64,000 nucleotides of DNA from Paramyrothecium sp. XJ0827. Lineage: Eukaryota; Ascomycota; Sordariomycetes; Hypocreales; Stachybotryaceae. Shown in pieces: positions 21,602 to 32,857 of the stretch. How positions within the stretch are numbered: position 1 is the first letter of the stretch; every line of letters begins with the position of its first letter. The position numbers were made by a program, and so were the translations under genes. The stretch covers positions 1,550,001-1,614,000 of the forward strand of contig JAJFPB010000001.1 in assembly GCA_020881915.1 (NCBI GenBank), in the 5' to 3' direction. The notes below the pieces were generated by a model that had not been told where the DNA came from, ran no database searches, and worked only from the letters and a program-made list of their open reading frames with translations.

Positions 21602-24600
21602 ATGGACAAGGATAAGCTCGCCCAGCTTCTGCAGGGCAGCCAAGTTCGTGAGTCTCGCACAACCCCGCGTTACGTCTGGTTGCCCAAACTGACATTTTGT
21701 AGCCAACACGGAGCAGGTCAAGGCCGTCACAGCCGATCTCCAGAAAAACTATTACTCCAAGGCCGAATCCCTCATCCTACTCGTCGAGATCGCCCTTACA
21801 CACAACGATGGCGCCGTCCGTCAGCTCGCTGCCGTCCAGGCCCTGCGCTTGGTGCCCAAGCACTGGGAGGCCACCCCTCAGGACAAGCGTGAGCTGGCCC
21901 GCACACATCTTCTTGAGGGCGCTTTGAGGGAGTCCTCTGCCCCTACCCGCCACGCGCTGGCACGCTTGTTGGCGGGTGTTGTCGGTCTTGACTTGGAGAA
22001 CGGCGAGGGCGAGGAATTCCTGAAGCAGCTGCTTCCCCTCAATAGCAGCGACAACGTCGTTGCTCGCGAGGTTGGATCTTTCGTCCTTTTCGCCATGCTT
22101 GAGGATGATCCCACGCACTTCAGTGAACACACCCACCAGCTGCTTCAGCTGTTCCAGTCAAGGATCGAGGATCCTGAGAGCAAGGAGGTCCGCATCAACA
22201 TGGTCCGCGCCATCGGTGCCATCTTGATGATCATCGAGCCCGAGGAGGATGCGCAGGCTGTTGCCGCCATTCAAGGCCTGCTGTCTCCCATGGTCAACAT
22301 CCTCAAGGCTACCGTTGAGGCTGAGGACGAGGAGAGCTACAAGGTCGTCTTCGAGATCTTCCACTCCCTCATCGCTTACGATTCTGCCCTTGTTGGCCCG
22401 CATCTGCGCGATCTTCTGCAGTTCATGGTTGACCTTGCCGCCAACCAGAACGCTGAGGATGATGCCCGTACTCAGGCTCTTGCCTTCCTCATCCAGGCTG
22501 TGCGCTACCGCCGCATGAAGATTCAGGCCATGAAGGACATGGCCTCGCACCTCATGGTCAAGGCTATGCACATCGTCACCGAGCTCGACTCCGACGACGA
22601 GGAGGACATGTCCCCTGCCAGGACCGCTATCAGCCTCATTGACGCTCTCTCCAACGAGATGCCACCTCGACAGGTCATTGTCCCTCTGCTCGAGCAGTTC
22701 CCTGCCTTTGCTACCCACCAGAGCCCCCAGTTCCGTATGGCGGCTATGCTGTCCCTCGGTAACGCTGCTGAGGGTGCCCCAGACTTCATCTCTACCCAGC
22801 TGGAGCCTCTGCTGCCCACCATCATCAACCTCCTGTGCGACTCTGAGGGCCAGGTCAGGCACGCTGCCCTTGTCGGCCTGATCCACCTTGCCGACGAGAT
22901 GGCCGACGAGATGGCATCTCACCACGAGCGGATCATATCGGCTGTTCTGCAGAACCTCGAGGCTGCTTCTCAAGGCGCTTCCGACAAGCAGAACGTCAGC
23001 ATCATTCGTTGTGCTTGCGGAGCCCTTGACACCTTCGGTGACGGCATCGACACCAAGATCATGGCTCAATACGGACCCAACCTGATTGGCCCCATGGTCC
23101 GTCTCCTTGACCACGACGACTTCGGTGTGAAGGCCGCTGCTGCCTCTGCTGTTGGCGCCATCGCGTCCTCCATGGGCAAGGAGTTTGAGCCTTTCTTCCC
23201 CGAGGTCATGAAGTCTCTGGGCAAGTATGTCACCATCAAGGATAACGATGAGGCCATGGATCTCCGCAGCTCTACCTGCGACAGTCTCGGCCGCATTGCC
23301 ATCGCTGTCGGAGCTGAGGCCTTCCAGCCTTACGTCGTGGACTTGATGAAGGCTAGTGAGGAGGCCCTTGGACTTGACAACCCCAGACTGAAGGAGACCA
23401 GCTTCATCCTTTGGTCTAACCTGTCCAAGGTCTACGGCGAGCAGTTCGATCACTTCCTCGATGGTGTCTTCAAGGGCCTTGCTGCTTCTTTGGAGCTCGA
23501 GGACGAGGAGATTGACCTGCCTGGCATTGATCCCAGCCAGCTCGGCGACGGATCCGTCGTTGTCGGAGGCAAGCGCATCAAGGTCAAGGTTCCTGACAAC
23601 CAGGACGATCTCGACATCGCCACTGGCGGCGAGGATGACTGGGATGATATCGAGGACCTTGATGACCTCGGTGCTGTCACCGCTGTTGCTCTTGAGCAGG
23701 AGATTGCTCTTGACGTTGTCGGTGATGTTATTGCCAACTCGTGCAACAGCAGCAACCTCGAGCGCTTCGTCGAGAAGACCATTGAGATTGTCGCGCCATT
23801 TGCCGAACACTCCTACGAGGGATGCCGAAAGACTGCCATCTCCACTCTCTGGCGCACCTACGCTCGCGTCTTCCAGGTTTGGGAGCAGGGCGCTGGCGTC
23901 AAGTGGGAGCCTGGCATGCCTCCCAAGCACACTCCTCCCGCCTCCATCATCAGCATTGGCCAGGCCCTGCACCAGGCTACCATGAACATCTGGACCGAGG
24001 ACAGCGAACGGTACGTTGATTCATCCTTTCTTCATGTTTTCCTCTCTTGAATGATGAACACTTCGCGTTATACCCAGCTCACTCAGACGCAAAATGCGGT
24101 TGCTGAGAAAACGTTTGATCTACTTCTGACTTACCATCCTTGTTCACTATCTTGTCTTCTGTTGCACGTTATCGTGGTTAGTGATAGTCTCTGACTCTTT
24201 GAACAGTGCCGTTGTTACCGACATCAACCGAAAGGTCGCTGCGACGCTGAAGGCTTGCGGTCCCGCTGTCTTGGTTGTCAAGGACGGCTTCCTCCAGGAG
24301 ATCGTCTCCGTTGTCAGCCTCATCATCACCCGATCGCACCCTTGCCAGCAAGATCTTGGCGACGAGGAAGAGGAGCAAGAGGTTGACGGCGGCTCCTCCG
24401 AGTATGACTGGCTTGTTGTTGACACTGCCCTGGATGTTGTCATCGGACTTGCCGCTGCTCTGGGCCCTGCCTTCGGTGAGCTCTGGAAGATCTTCGAGAA
24501 GCCCGTCCTCAAGCTCGCCAGCTCGACCGAGGATCTCCAGCGATCTACTGCCATTGGCACTATCGCTGAAATCACCAAGTACGCCGGCGAGGGCATCACT

Positions 24601-25194
24601 CCTTTCACGGAGTCTCTTGGCCAGGCTATTGCTCGCCGCCTTACGGATACCGACCTCCTCACCAAGTCCAACGCTGCCTATGCTATTGGTATGCTGATCC
24701 TGAACTCTGCCGACACCGGCAAGACTTTCCCCTTGTACCCCCAGCTGTGGCAGAAGCTGGAGCCGCTACTGTCTGTTCGTGAGATGCGCATGACGGACAA
24801 CGTTGCTGGATGCTTGTCCCGCCTGATTATCAAGAACCCTGATGCTGGCTTTGTGTCTGAGGTCCTGCCCGCCATCGTCAACATGCTTCCCCTCCAGGAG
24901 GACTTTGAGGAGAACGAGCCTATCTACCAGTGCATCTACAAGCTTTGTACGTACCTAACACACTTCGCTTTTTTCACAACGACTAACCAAGCTGCAGATG
25001 ATCAATCCAACCAGACGGTGCAGCAGTTGACTCCTCAGCTTATTGGCGTTTTCGAGAAGGTTCTCAGCCCCCCTCAGGACCAGCTCGAGGATGAGACCCG
25101 CAACCTGCTGAAGCAAACTGTGCAGCACCTGCACAAGGCTCAGCCGGACCTGTTCGCCGGCAACCCCGGTCTCCTGAACCTGGCAAGCCAGTAA
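21602..25194 (+). CDS. kap123: Karyopherin beta, Kap123/importin-4 family
   Basis: Four exons, 21602-21647, 21703-24010, 24207-24946 and 24998-25194, give 1,096 aa, the usual size for Kap123. The first 46-nt exon (MDKDKLAQLLQGSQV) joins NTEQVKAVTADLQKNYYSK, typical of the importin-beta N-terminus. The protein is a string of HEAT repeats with acidic loops (DSDDEED; GGEDDWDDIEDLDDLG). Kap123 imports ribosomal proteins and histones H3/H4 into the nucleus through FG-nucleoporins. The 196-bp second intron is unusually long for this window. The last intron (24947-24997, 51 bp) is a multiple of three without an in-frame stop, so an unspliced reading is possible, but joining KLY-DQSNQTVQQL is the expected form. 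Codon usage is strongly biased, as in highly expressed genes. Confidence 0.95.
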
Positions 25195-25591
25195 GGGTGG
25201 TTTGGCGCGACCAATAATGAGAGTCTCAGGCACAAGCCATCAATGAGGCTACGAGGATACGAGTGATGACGAAAGCTGACTTAAATGACGGCGGAAGATA
25301 AGATACTGTCCAGAAGCATTGCTGATGAAGGAAAGTGTTGAGGTCATGAGCAACTGTGCGACATAGACATGTGCAGTTTGCAAGTATATTTGGATGCAGC
25401 AGTCCGTTATGGACGCTAAGCATATAGAGGAAACGTAACTCCTGAAGGAACGATTAATACAAAAAAGTGTGGCTCTGCTATTGTTCAGCTCTAGTCTCCC
25501 AAAGCGTTGGGCATTCCATTCACTGATTACCTAGCTATGAACATTCTTCACGCTATGCTTGAACTTCCAAACCGGGTTGTCGGTGTCCAAC
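25195..25591. other. Convergent 3' intergenic region
   Basis: Shared 3' flank of Kap123 (+) and the DUF2855 gene (-). No gene seen. Confidence 0.5.
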
Positions 25592-26842
25592 TCAAAGTCG
25601 AAAAGCGAAGGCTTTGTTCCGTGGCAGACTTCCCCTACACAAGTCATCCCAAGCTTTTTCCAGGCTGTTCTCGCCGCTAAGCCCCTGGCCACGGACAAGC
25701 TGCATGCTTCCCATACCGTTCCCTTCGATCCATCTGCCGAAATCTTTCAGCCTCTCCGCATTCGAAGCCCGAACACCTTGAAGGCCATTCGCTGCGTCGA
25801 TTACGCCGCTCGTGTTGAGCCGAATTCGCTCTGGTGGCGGCCCACCTGCACTCACCGAGTTTCCTGAAGGGGCCGCTGGTTGAAGAGTAGGCTCTGCCCC
25901 GACTCCGATGATAGTATAGGATGTGACAGACGGGACTTTTGCCAGCACGGATGTGCCAAACCGGTCGGGAGTGCCGGCTGGAGCGCCGAAGTCAAGTAGA
26001 ACGACGCGGGAAGGCTGTAGATCGGCCAACCACTGGACAACGGCACTGTCAGCCAAATCCGCATAGCTGACCACTTTGTGCTTCAGCTGATCACTTGGAA
26101 GCTTTGGCACGTTGTCAGGGGAAGAGGTTGCTTGTAGCAGAGCAAGAGGGCCGCTGCTTAAGTCGCGCTGCGCTAGGTTCCAGGCGAAGCCCATGCCCGT
26201 CTTGGTCGTCGCTGACAGGCTCACGACCACGGCAGAAGTCAGGTCTGCGTCTTGCTCGCTCCAGGAACCCTGGCCGAAGGGATGGACACGGGGACCTGGC
26301 TTATCAGGGAAGACGAAACGGGTGAGTATGTGACCTGCTGCCCATATCGGGAAGACGGAGACAGTCCAGCCCTGAATCTCCTCTGACGGCGGGGCCGGAA
26401 CGACGGAATAGGCATTGTAGAGCGACATGAGGCGCTTCCTGGCCTCGGCGACCTCGACGAAGTGTCCCTCGGCGCCGGCAGACTCAAGCTTCAAGTCAAT
26501 GGCATGGGTGGCAGTTGGCCAGAAGCCCCACAGCCAAGTGCCCTCGGGGACAGCAGCGAGGGTCGACTCCTGGACCTCGGCGTAGCCCCAGGCCGGGACG
26601 ATACCCCATTGCTGGGCGTCGTGGTAGGGAGCCGGCAGGCCGGAGGGGATTGGATAGGCATCCCACCAGTGCAGGACGCTGCCGCGCCTGGCGTAGGTGA
26701 AGTTATTGGCGGTAAGGCCGAGGAGCTTGCTGCGGACGCGGACGGAGGAGGGCGCGAGAGGCTCGGAGAGGGGCAGCTGCACGGAGAGGGTGAGATGCTT
26801 GGTGATGTCGTGCTTGGACACGACGTGGACTTGCGCGGCCAT
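25592..26842 (-). CDS. DUF2855 family protein
   Basis: An intronless 416-aa protein. The sequence fits the DUF2855 family of fungi and bacteria: N-terminal LLGLTANNFTYARRG (an MDR-like substrate-domain pattern), then WGIVPAWGYAEV, GTWLWGFWPTATHAIDL and a C-terminal Rossmann-like half with ADSAVVQWLADLQPSRVVLLDFG. DUF2855 resembles zinc-less medium-chain dehydrogenases, but its reaction is not established. No signal peptide is present, so it is probably cytosolic. It faces an MDR-type oxidoreductase across a 1.5-kb divergent intergenic region, which may mean shared control (inference). Confidence 0.88.
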   Translation of the reverse strand: MAAQVHVVSKHDITKHLTLSVQLPLSEPLAPSSVRVRSKLLGLTANNFTYARRGSVLHWWDAYPIPSGLPAPYHDAQQWGIVPAWGYAEVQESTLAAVPEGTWLWGFWPTATHAIDLKLESAGAEGHFVEVAEARKRLMSLYNAYSVVPAPPSEEIQGWTVSVFPIWAAGHILTRFVFPDKPGPRVHPFGQGSWSEQDADLTSAVVVSLSATTKTGMGFAWNLAQRDLSSGPLALLQATSSPDNVPKLPSDQLKHKVVSYADLADSAVVQWLADLQPSRVVLLDFGAPAGTPDRFGTSVLAKVPSVTSYTIIGVGAEPTLQPAAPSGNSVSAGGPPPERIRLNTSGVIDAANGLQGVRASNAERLKDFGRWIEGNGMGSMQLVRGQGLSGENSLEKAWDDLCRGSLPRNKAFAFRL

Positions 26843-27787
26843 GGCTTTGCGGGGGTGGAGCGCAGTGCCTTGATGGCAGGGGGTGCAACGATAAAAATTA
26901 TGATTATTATGCGGCAGTTGAAAGGAGGCTCGTGATGTGTAGAACTTGTCTACGTATCATTGATTGCTCAAAGTGAAGGGATGGTTCAAGGCTTCAACCG
27001 GCTGCAACGAATGTTGAAGTGGATAGACATTGCATCAGAGTGGGGGACACAAACAGAGAGGGTCGGCATCTCGCCATTGCGACCAGAAGCAACATGGTCC
27101 AAGCCATCTCGGAGGGCGGACGTGAATGCCGCGGGCGCGCGCACCCATATACCGAACGGGCTTGCACCGAGGTGTCAGCAATGGTCAGATGCAGGGCCCT
27201 TTTGGGTGGTTGTGGATTGTGGATAGTTGATCACTGGACTAGGGAGTGTGTGAGTGAACCTTTGCGATGCCTTTACACAAACAGGGATCAAACACACTGC
27301 ACGAGCGCTTGCAGTTAGACATAGTCTAGGTGATGAGTACACTGTTAGTTGTCAAAAAGTTAAGAGACGAGTTCAGCATCTTGTTAGAGGTGAAGGGACC
27401 AGCCTGCATTCAGCCCCAGCGACCTTGGGCCCTGCCCCTGCATGGCGGAATCTCATGTGGCGCATCGATCCGAATGCGATGAAGCAGAGGAGCGCGATCC
27501 TCGGTAATGTTGGAATCTTTCTTACCCGAACCGAGAAGACGGTTGTTTTTCACCTGGTGAGAGGACAAGTTTCTCGATCCAAGATTCATAATCATGTTAG
27601 CTCGGCGATAGGAAGGTGGACAAGATCGCTGGCAAACTTGCCTCGGACTTATCCCTCTGTGCGGACAAACTCCACACTTTCTTGGCCCTGAAGAAACAAT
27701 CACGGCTGTCTTTCGGTCTATACGGCATGGCCCATCACGTCGCGCGCTCGTTGCAAGCCAAGCAGCGAAGATCCGAGGAGGCTCCTC

Positions 27788-27803
27788 CTCCGTAATGCCG
27801 GAG
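27788..27803. promoter_or_regulatory. CCG-N6-CGG inverted repeat, possible Zn2Cys6 site
   Basis: A perfect inverted repeat, CTCCG then six bases then CGGAG, in the divergent spacer. Everted CCG/CGG triplets are a known class of Zn2Cys6 binding site. Function is unproven and a chance match is quite possible. Confidence 0.25.
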
Positions 27804-28215
27804 CCCCCATCCGAAGGGGGTTGACTTATGACGACATGGTTTGCTGGCCACCTTTGCCTCTTGGTCCATGATCTGACGGACTTTGTTCTCTTCGCTGTCT
27901 CGGATCCACTCCCGTGCCATTGGCCGGCGGGGTCCCCTCCTAATCCCGAGCCCGTACCGTATGCAACAAGTCCCGAGACCTGATGCGACCCTGGCATGCA
28001 AGGGTGGAGGCAGTGCCGTACATCTTGTGCTGGGGGAAATGCCCTTTGCTGATCATGGCCGGCTTCATCACTGCGTTACATGTGACATAATAATGGCGAG
28101 AGGAGGCGATGCCTGGGCGCGGTATGCAATGTGCGTATGCTACTCGCCGCGCTGCCGTGTCATGAGGCAACCGCCGTGAGGAGAATGTAGTATTGAAGCA
28201 GATTCTTCGTCGCGC

Positions 28216-28223
28216 ATAAAAGG
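28216..28223 (+). promoter_or_regulatory. TATA-like element
   Basis: ATAAAAGG lies about 145 bp upstream of the MDR-type oxidoreductase start at 28368, on the same strand. Confidence 0.4.
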
Positions 28224-28367
28224 GACGGGAGGTGAACGTCAACATGGCTGGAGTTTTGTGATTTACGCTGAAATCTACACTTGGAACCACAACTACCTGA
28301 AATTTGAAATCAGAACAACACGAACTCAGAACAACACGAATATCAACAAGTATTCTTCTTCGTTACC

Positions 28368-29393
28368 ATGACCATGAAGACAGCACATTTACATCACCAA
28401 CAGCCATCTGGCTTAGGTCACTACTCCCCTGCAAACCTCTCAACCAGACCACTCTTCCCTCAACGGGGGGACCTGCATGTCCCAAGAGCCATCTCCGCCG
28501 ATGAGGTAGTGCTGCGCGTCCAGGCCGTGGCAGTGAACGGAAAGTCCTCCAGCCTTCACATGTCCGGGGTGGTTGAAGCCAGCCTGAGCGAAGGACACGA
28601 GGGCGCGAGGAACAAGCATCAACGCTTCAGAGTCGGGACCGAGGTGTACGGCACCATGAACTCGAGCACAGGCTCGGCCTCTGACGACTTCATCATCACG
28701 GACGTGGACGGGCTGGCGCCCAAGCCCAAGAACTTGACATGGGCCGAAAGCGCCGCCGCCGCGCAGAGCGGGCTCGCGGCATGGCAGGCCCTCTTCGTCG
28801 AAGCCTGCATCCCCGAGCCCGACGTGGATGCTCTGGCGGCCTCGGGGATGCCATCCATCCCGCCGCAGCAGCGGCGCAAGGTGCTCCTGGTGACGGACGC
28901 ATCGGGAGACGTGGGCATTTACGTGGTGCAGCTTGCTGCCCTCGCGGGCTTGCACGTCGTGGCCGTCACGGAGTCGAGAGCCCGCGACGAGACGTTTCTC
29001 AGGGCGCTCGGTGCCGCGGACGTAACAGAGCTCGGCGACCTGAGAGACGAGCTGCGCTTCTTCGACTATGTCATCAACACGAGCGGCGGGCATGACGTGC
29101 TGTCGCAGTGCTGGATGCTCGTGGCCAACGGCGGCACCTTGATCTCCCTGGACCCGAACACGGCCAGTTTCGCCGGGGACCGGCCGGCGGCCAAAGAGCA
29201 CGTCAAGGCCTCCCACTTCGTCCCCGAGCCTTCGTCAAAACACCTGCGTCGGCTCACGCGCGCTCTAGAGCTTGAGTTCGTGAGGCCTTTCGTGGCGGAG
29301 ACGATACCGTCGGACGAGATTGGGAGTGCTTCGGCGCAGCGAAAGCAGAGAGGCAACCGCCGAGGGAGCATCGTTTCGAGGATTGAGCATTGA
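28368..29393 (+). CDS. MDR-type zinc-less alcohol dehydrogenase / quinone oxidoreductase
   Basis: An intronless 341-aa protein. It has the two-domain layout of medium-chain dehydrogenases: an N-terminal GroES-like part (VVLRVQAVAVNGKS, VGTEVYGT), an AAAQSGLAAWQAL segment, then a Rossmann fold at about 171-198 (KVLLVTDASGDVGIYVVQLA) and a C-terminus with FVAETIPSDEIGSASAQRKQ that resembles the usual end of fungal quinone-reductase-like proteins. Structural-zinc cysteines are absent, placing it with NADPH-dependent enone or quinone reductases. The glycine motif is GDVG rather than the commoner GGVG. The substrate is unknown. Some residues of the normal GroES core appear missing near residues 60-85, so it may be divergent. 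Confidence 0.82.
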   Translation: MTMKTAHLHHQQPSGLGHYSPANLSTRPLFPQRGDLHVPRAISADEVVLRVQAVAVNGKSSSLHMSGVVEASLSEGHEGARNKHQRFRVGTEVYGTMNSSTGSASDDFIITDVDGLAPKPKNLTWAESAAAAQSGLAAWQALFVEACIPEPDVDALAASGMPSIPPQQRRKVLLVTDASGDVGIYVVQLAALAGLHVVAVTESRARDETFLRALGAADVTELGDLRDELRFFDYVINTSGGHDVLSQCWMLVANGGTLISLDPNTASFAGDRPAAKEHVKASHFVPEPSSKHLRRLTRALELEFVRPFVAETIPSDEIGSASAQRKQRGNRRGSIVSRIEH

Positions 29394-29749
29394 AGTGCCT
29401 GAGCAGCAGCATAGTCCGGGGCGTCGGTGTAGGATGGGGTAATTGTACGAGCTTAAGGTGTGAGAGTGCTTGGACGGATGGGTTTAATGTGAAATGAATT
29501 AATGAAACTCTGCTGAGAAGAGATTTTGTCCTCGGCAGAGAACCTGAGATAATTCGAATACTTAAATTCCTGAGCTGAATTTTTTCCTTCCCTCATAACT
29601 ATACATTATTCTATGCGATATTTAAACCTGTCGTCAAAGTTTTTGAACCATCCATGCCACATCAGACATAAACATTAAGGGGTGATTATACACTGCCCGC
29701 GTCTAGGATCACCCAGAACCAAGCAGTTCGCATCGTGGCCTTTTCCATT
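29394..29749. other. AT-rich 3' intergenic region
   Basis: Convergent spacer between the MDR gene and the Zn2Cys6 gene. It is AT-rich at about 29480-29700. No gene seen. Confidence 0.5.
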
Positions 29750-31782
29750 CTAGGGACGAACATCGGTCAGCATTGCAAACGTGTCCCATGAGCCGAGAAA
29801 ATCCGGCGGCAGGGTTTGAAAGTCGAAGAAGGCCGGTGGAGGGACGTCTAGAGGGCTGTCGGAAAAAGGATCGGGAACCTCCGGAAGCGACGCCATCGGG
29901 GCCATGGCTGGCTGATGCTGCAGCCGTGGGATGTCCTTTTCGGCCAGAGACAGGACCTCGCGAGCAATGATGCCCATCTCGCGATACGTGCGCTTGCCAA
30001 ACGGCCAGTGCTCCCCGAGGACGCGCAGCGCGCCCATCGCGGCACGCACGCGCTCGCGCTCGAGCAGCAGGGCGCGGCCGCGGAACACGTAGCGGCATGC
30101 CGACAGGTGGGCGACCATGGTGTTCGCAATCGTGCAGATGAGGAAGGGCGTGTGGGTGACTATGTTGACCGGGAGGGGCAGCAGGTCGCCCATGCGGCGG
30201 ATGCCGAGCAGCGCCTTGGCCGTGTGCAGGCGCCGGGTCTCGCTGTCCGCCTGGAGGACCTTTTGCGAGGGCGGCGGCGGCCCGCATCGGGAGACGGACT
30301 CGATGGGGTTGTAGGCCAGGTCGGAGAGTGGGCGGTGCAGATCCACGATGTATCTAGAGGGTTTTGTTAGAGGTGGTGAACTGGAGGATGTGAAAATCAA
30401 GGACAGGTGAGCATGGAGACACTCACGCGTTGATTAGCATGCTGGCCTTGAACAGGTGCTTGTCGATATCCCCGGTACTCGTCAGACATTGCCGCTTGGA
30501 CGGCGGGAGGAGCGAGCACCATGCCGACAAGCTGATGTCCATTTGCGAACAGATTTCCGCAAGGTCGGTCGTCGCCGTTATGCCGTTGGACAGGAGCAGG
30601 TCGAACGTCCTGGCCAGTCCTGCGAGCTGAGCAAATGACGAAAAGCCTGGGTCTCCATCCATGAGGAACTCCCGTACGTCAAACTCCTTCAACGTCCGCG
30701 GCGTGGGAATCTTCTACAAGGGCAGCGGTTAGCATCAAAGGATACCCACGGGCTGTTGACTCGATACTCACCCCTGACTCGTAGCACTCCTCCTCGCACG
30801 GTAGAGCTACGGTGAGCTCGATGTTCCAGACCTGGGTTGGGAATGAGTGGGTGCTGGCGGCGAGGCTGCCGTCTGTGATGTACATCACCCACCAGGTGCG
30901 TCTCCAACTCTCCTCCAGCACGGGGTCGCCGTGGCCGTTCTCCGCCGCAAACGGCTCCTGGTGCATCTTGAGACCCAGAGCAAGGTGGACCACCCGGCGC
31001 AGGACGTCCAGGCCCTGCTCGGTCTCGTCACTCCAGTAGACGGCGATCCCGTACAGGTGCATGGCTTGGACCTGGTAAGGGGTGACGGACCCGTCGCCTT
31101 GGGGCAGAAGGGGCAGGGCGTTTCGGGCCAGGCTCTTCAGCGACTCGGAGGGTGCCGAGGCGTCGAACAAGGACCCGATGTACTGCATGACGAGCAGCAC
31201 CGGCAGCACCGAGTCCGGGTCTGCGACGCAGCGCTGTGACAGCGCCCAGCGCGGCAACGCACAGGGATGATCAGGGTGGAAGTACGTGTAGTAAAGGGCA
31301 ATCAGATCCTCATTGATCCCGAGGCTGTTGGAAACCAAAGCCGATTGGAAGTTGGAAGCAACGCCGAATTCGGGCCCGGCCGAGTCGTTGTATGCGCTTG
31401 CTGCCGCCGACGAGTCCGGGCTCGGCCTGGGCTGATCCGCAACCTGCGGAGGCCGCGGCCCTGCCGACGCAACGTCGGTGACCAGGCGAGCGCGCCTATG
31501 GCCGCGACGACGGGACTGGGCGTAGGTGCATGGCACGCCGTCCACCGAGCACCGACTGCACTTCGGCTGCGCGGCGTTGCACTTGACGTGCCGCGAGCGG
31601 CAGGGAAGACAGGCCAGCGACACCCTGTGGATGCGCCGGTTGAATTCGCCAGGGAGGATTGACGGGTCCTCTGCCGGGCTGTGGTTCTGCCGCTGCCCGG
31701 ACTCTCCGGCGCTGGCGCTGTCACTCGGGGAGGAAGACGACGACGAAGTCGCAGTGGGGAAGAGCAGCGGTGGAGGCGACAT
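29750..31782 (-). CDS. Zn2Cys6 transcription factor
   Basis: Three exons, 31782-30772, 30713-30427 and 30353-29750, give 633 aa. The start at 31782 is the first ATG in the frame. A Ser-rich N-terminus precedes the binuclear zinc cluster CLPCRSRHVKCNAAQPKCSR-C...C (Cys58, 61, 68, 75, 78, 85). After a linker, the fungal_trans-like region begins (LIALYYTYFHPDHPCALPRW) with the common signature LKMHQEP...ESWRRTWWVMYITD. A C-terminal helical part follows (YIVDLHRPLSDL...). It is expected to be a nuclear, DNA-binding regulator. It sits downstream of, and convergent with, the MDR gene, and might control the adjacent oxidoreductases (inference only). Confidence 0.92.
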
Positions 31783-32857
31783 TGCTGTCAAGTTGCGGCT
31801 GTGGCCTTCAAGAACAAGGAATTAGAGTAATACTCGGTATCCCGCATTCAGTTTTCGAATTGCCCTGAATTGGACTGTCTAAAATAAAGGTCGCAGGCTG
31901 GGAATAATTAAGAAAGCGCCGTCCGTGGAGTTGGGCCGTCTGGGCTCTCCACAATCACGGCTGACATGCATATGGCCTGATACCAAAACGACTCTTTTTC
32001 CCCAAGCATCAAAGGAGGATTACTCCCATTGCCACGACCGTCCTGAATTGGATGCTTACTGCCCCTACGTATATATATGCATAAAAAGCACCCCTGCCGC
32101 GCCGGCATTGAATACGGCTGCTCACCGGGGTGACTGGACAGAAAGCCAATGCTGATGCGCAAGATATTCTCACGGCTTCAACTCGAACGACTTGGCATCT
32201 CTGTCTCGTGACGTGAATTCCTAGGAATGGGGATACGAGGTCTCCAGTCCATGCCTCGTTCGTGGCTCGGCGGGGGCGACATCCCTGGCCTGCATCCGCC
32301 CCTGCACCCGCCGCTTGCTGCTCCGCGGAATACCAGCAACTTACACGGTGAAAATCCAAGAGCTCTACTAATGCCCACTTTGGTAAGTCCCGTTTCACCT
32401 GCGGCTCAACCTTAACCACAATTCAGCCTCGCTGAGGCCAGACCAGCTACGTTGACGTTAACTTGCAGCTCGCGGCCGAGCTCCCCTGGCTCAGCCTACC
32501 CTGGGCTTACCCTGAGTACCCTAAGCTGCCAAGCATGACTTCACTTACACAATTAATACAGCTTTTATATATATGATCTCCCTTGAAAGTAATCTATATA
32601 AATCAGTAATTTACTTCTTAACTTTAGAGTGTACCTTATCTAGACAATAGTCTTTTCATTCCGATAGGACGGGATTCTTTCCCAGTCAATACAGTTCTTC
32701 TCGGTCTTAATGCCACCCCATCTTAAAAGAAGCAGGCAGGGCAGGCGGGTCGACTTTCAAGTCCTCAAGTATGGTCTACCTCCTCTCAAAGAAACAAGGT
32801 AAGAAGGTCCTTTTCAGCACGTCCCAATCGTACTGCACCAGATAACCCATGGGCGTG
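31783..32857. other. Intergenic with AT-rich block
   Basis: The promoter of the Zn2Cys6 gene lies at the left. An AT-rich, TA-dinucleotide-rich block sits at about 32530-32700, 3' of the cysteine-rich secreted-protein gene. No coding region can be supported. Confidence 0.5.

Larger units (their letters stand above)
26843..28367. other. Divergent intergenic, DUF2855 / MDR genes
   Basis: A 1.5-kb spacer. It contains an inverted repeat CTCCG-N6-CGGAG at 27788-27803 and a TATA-like element at 28216-28223. Open frames on both strands lack protein features. Confidence 0.5.

Noticed and set aside
22158..23972. 604-codon open frame on the minus strand
   Set aside because: It is entirely antisense to Kap123 and mirrors its biased codon usage; the peptide has no domain features.
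27410..27997. 195-codon minus-strand frame
   Set aside because: Random-looking composition in the divergent spacer; no splice or domain support.
32530..32700. AT-rich block as a RIP-mutated transposon
   Set aside because: No transposase fragment, terminal repeat or long repeat visible, so only composition is reported.
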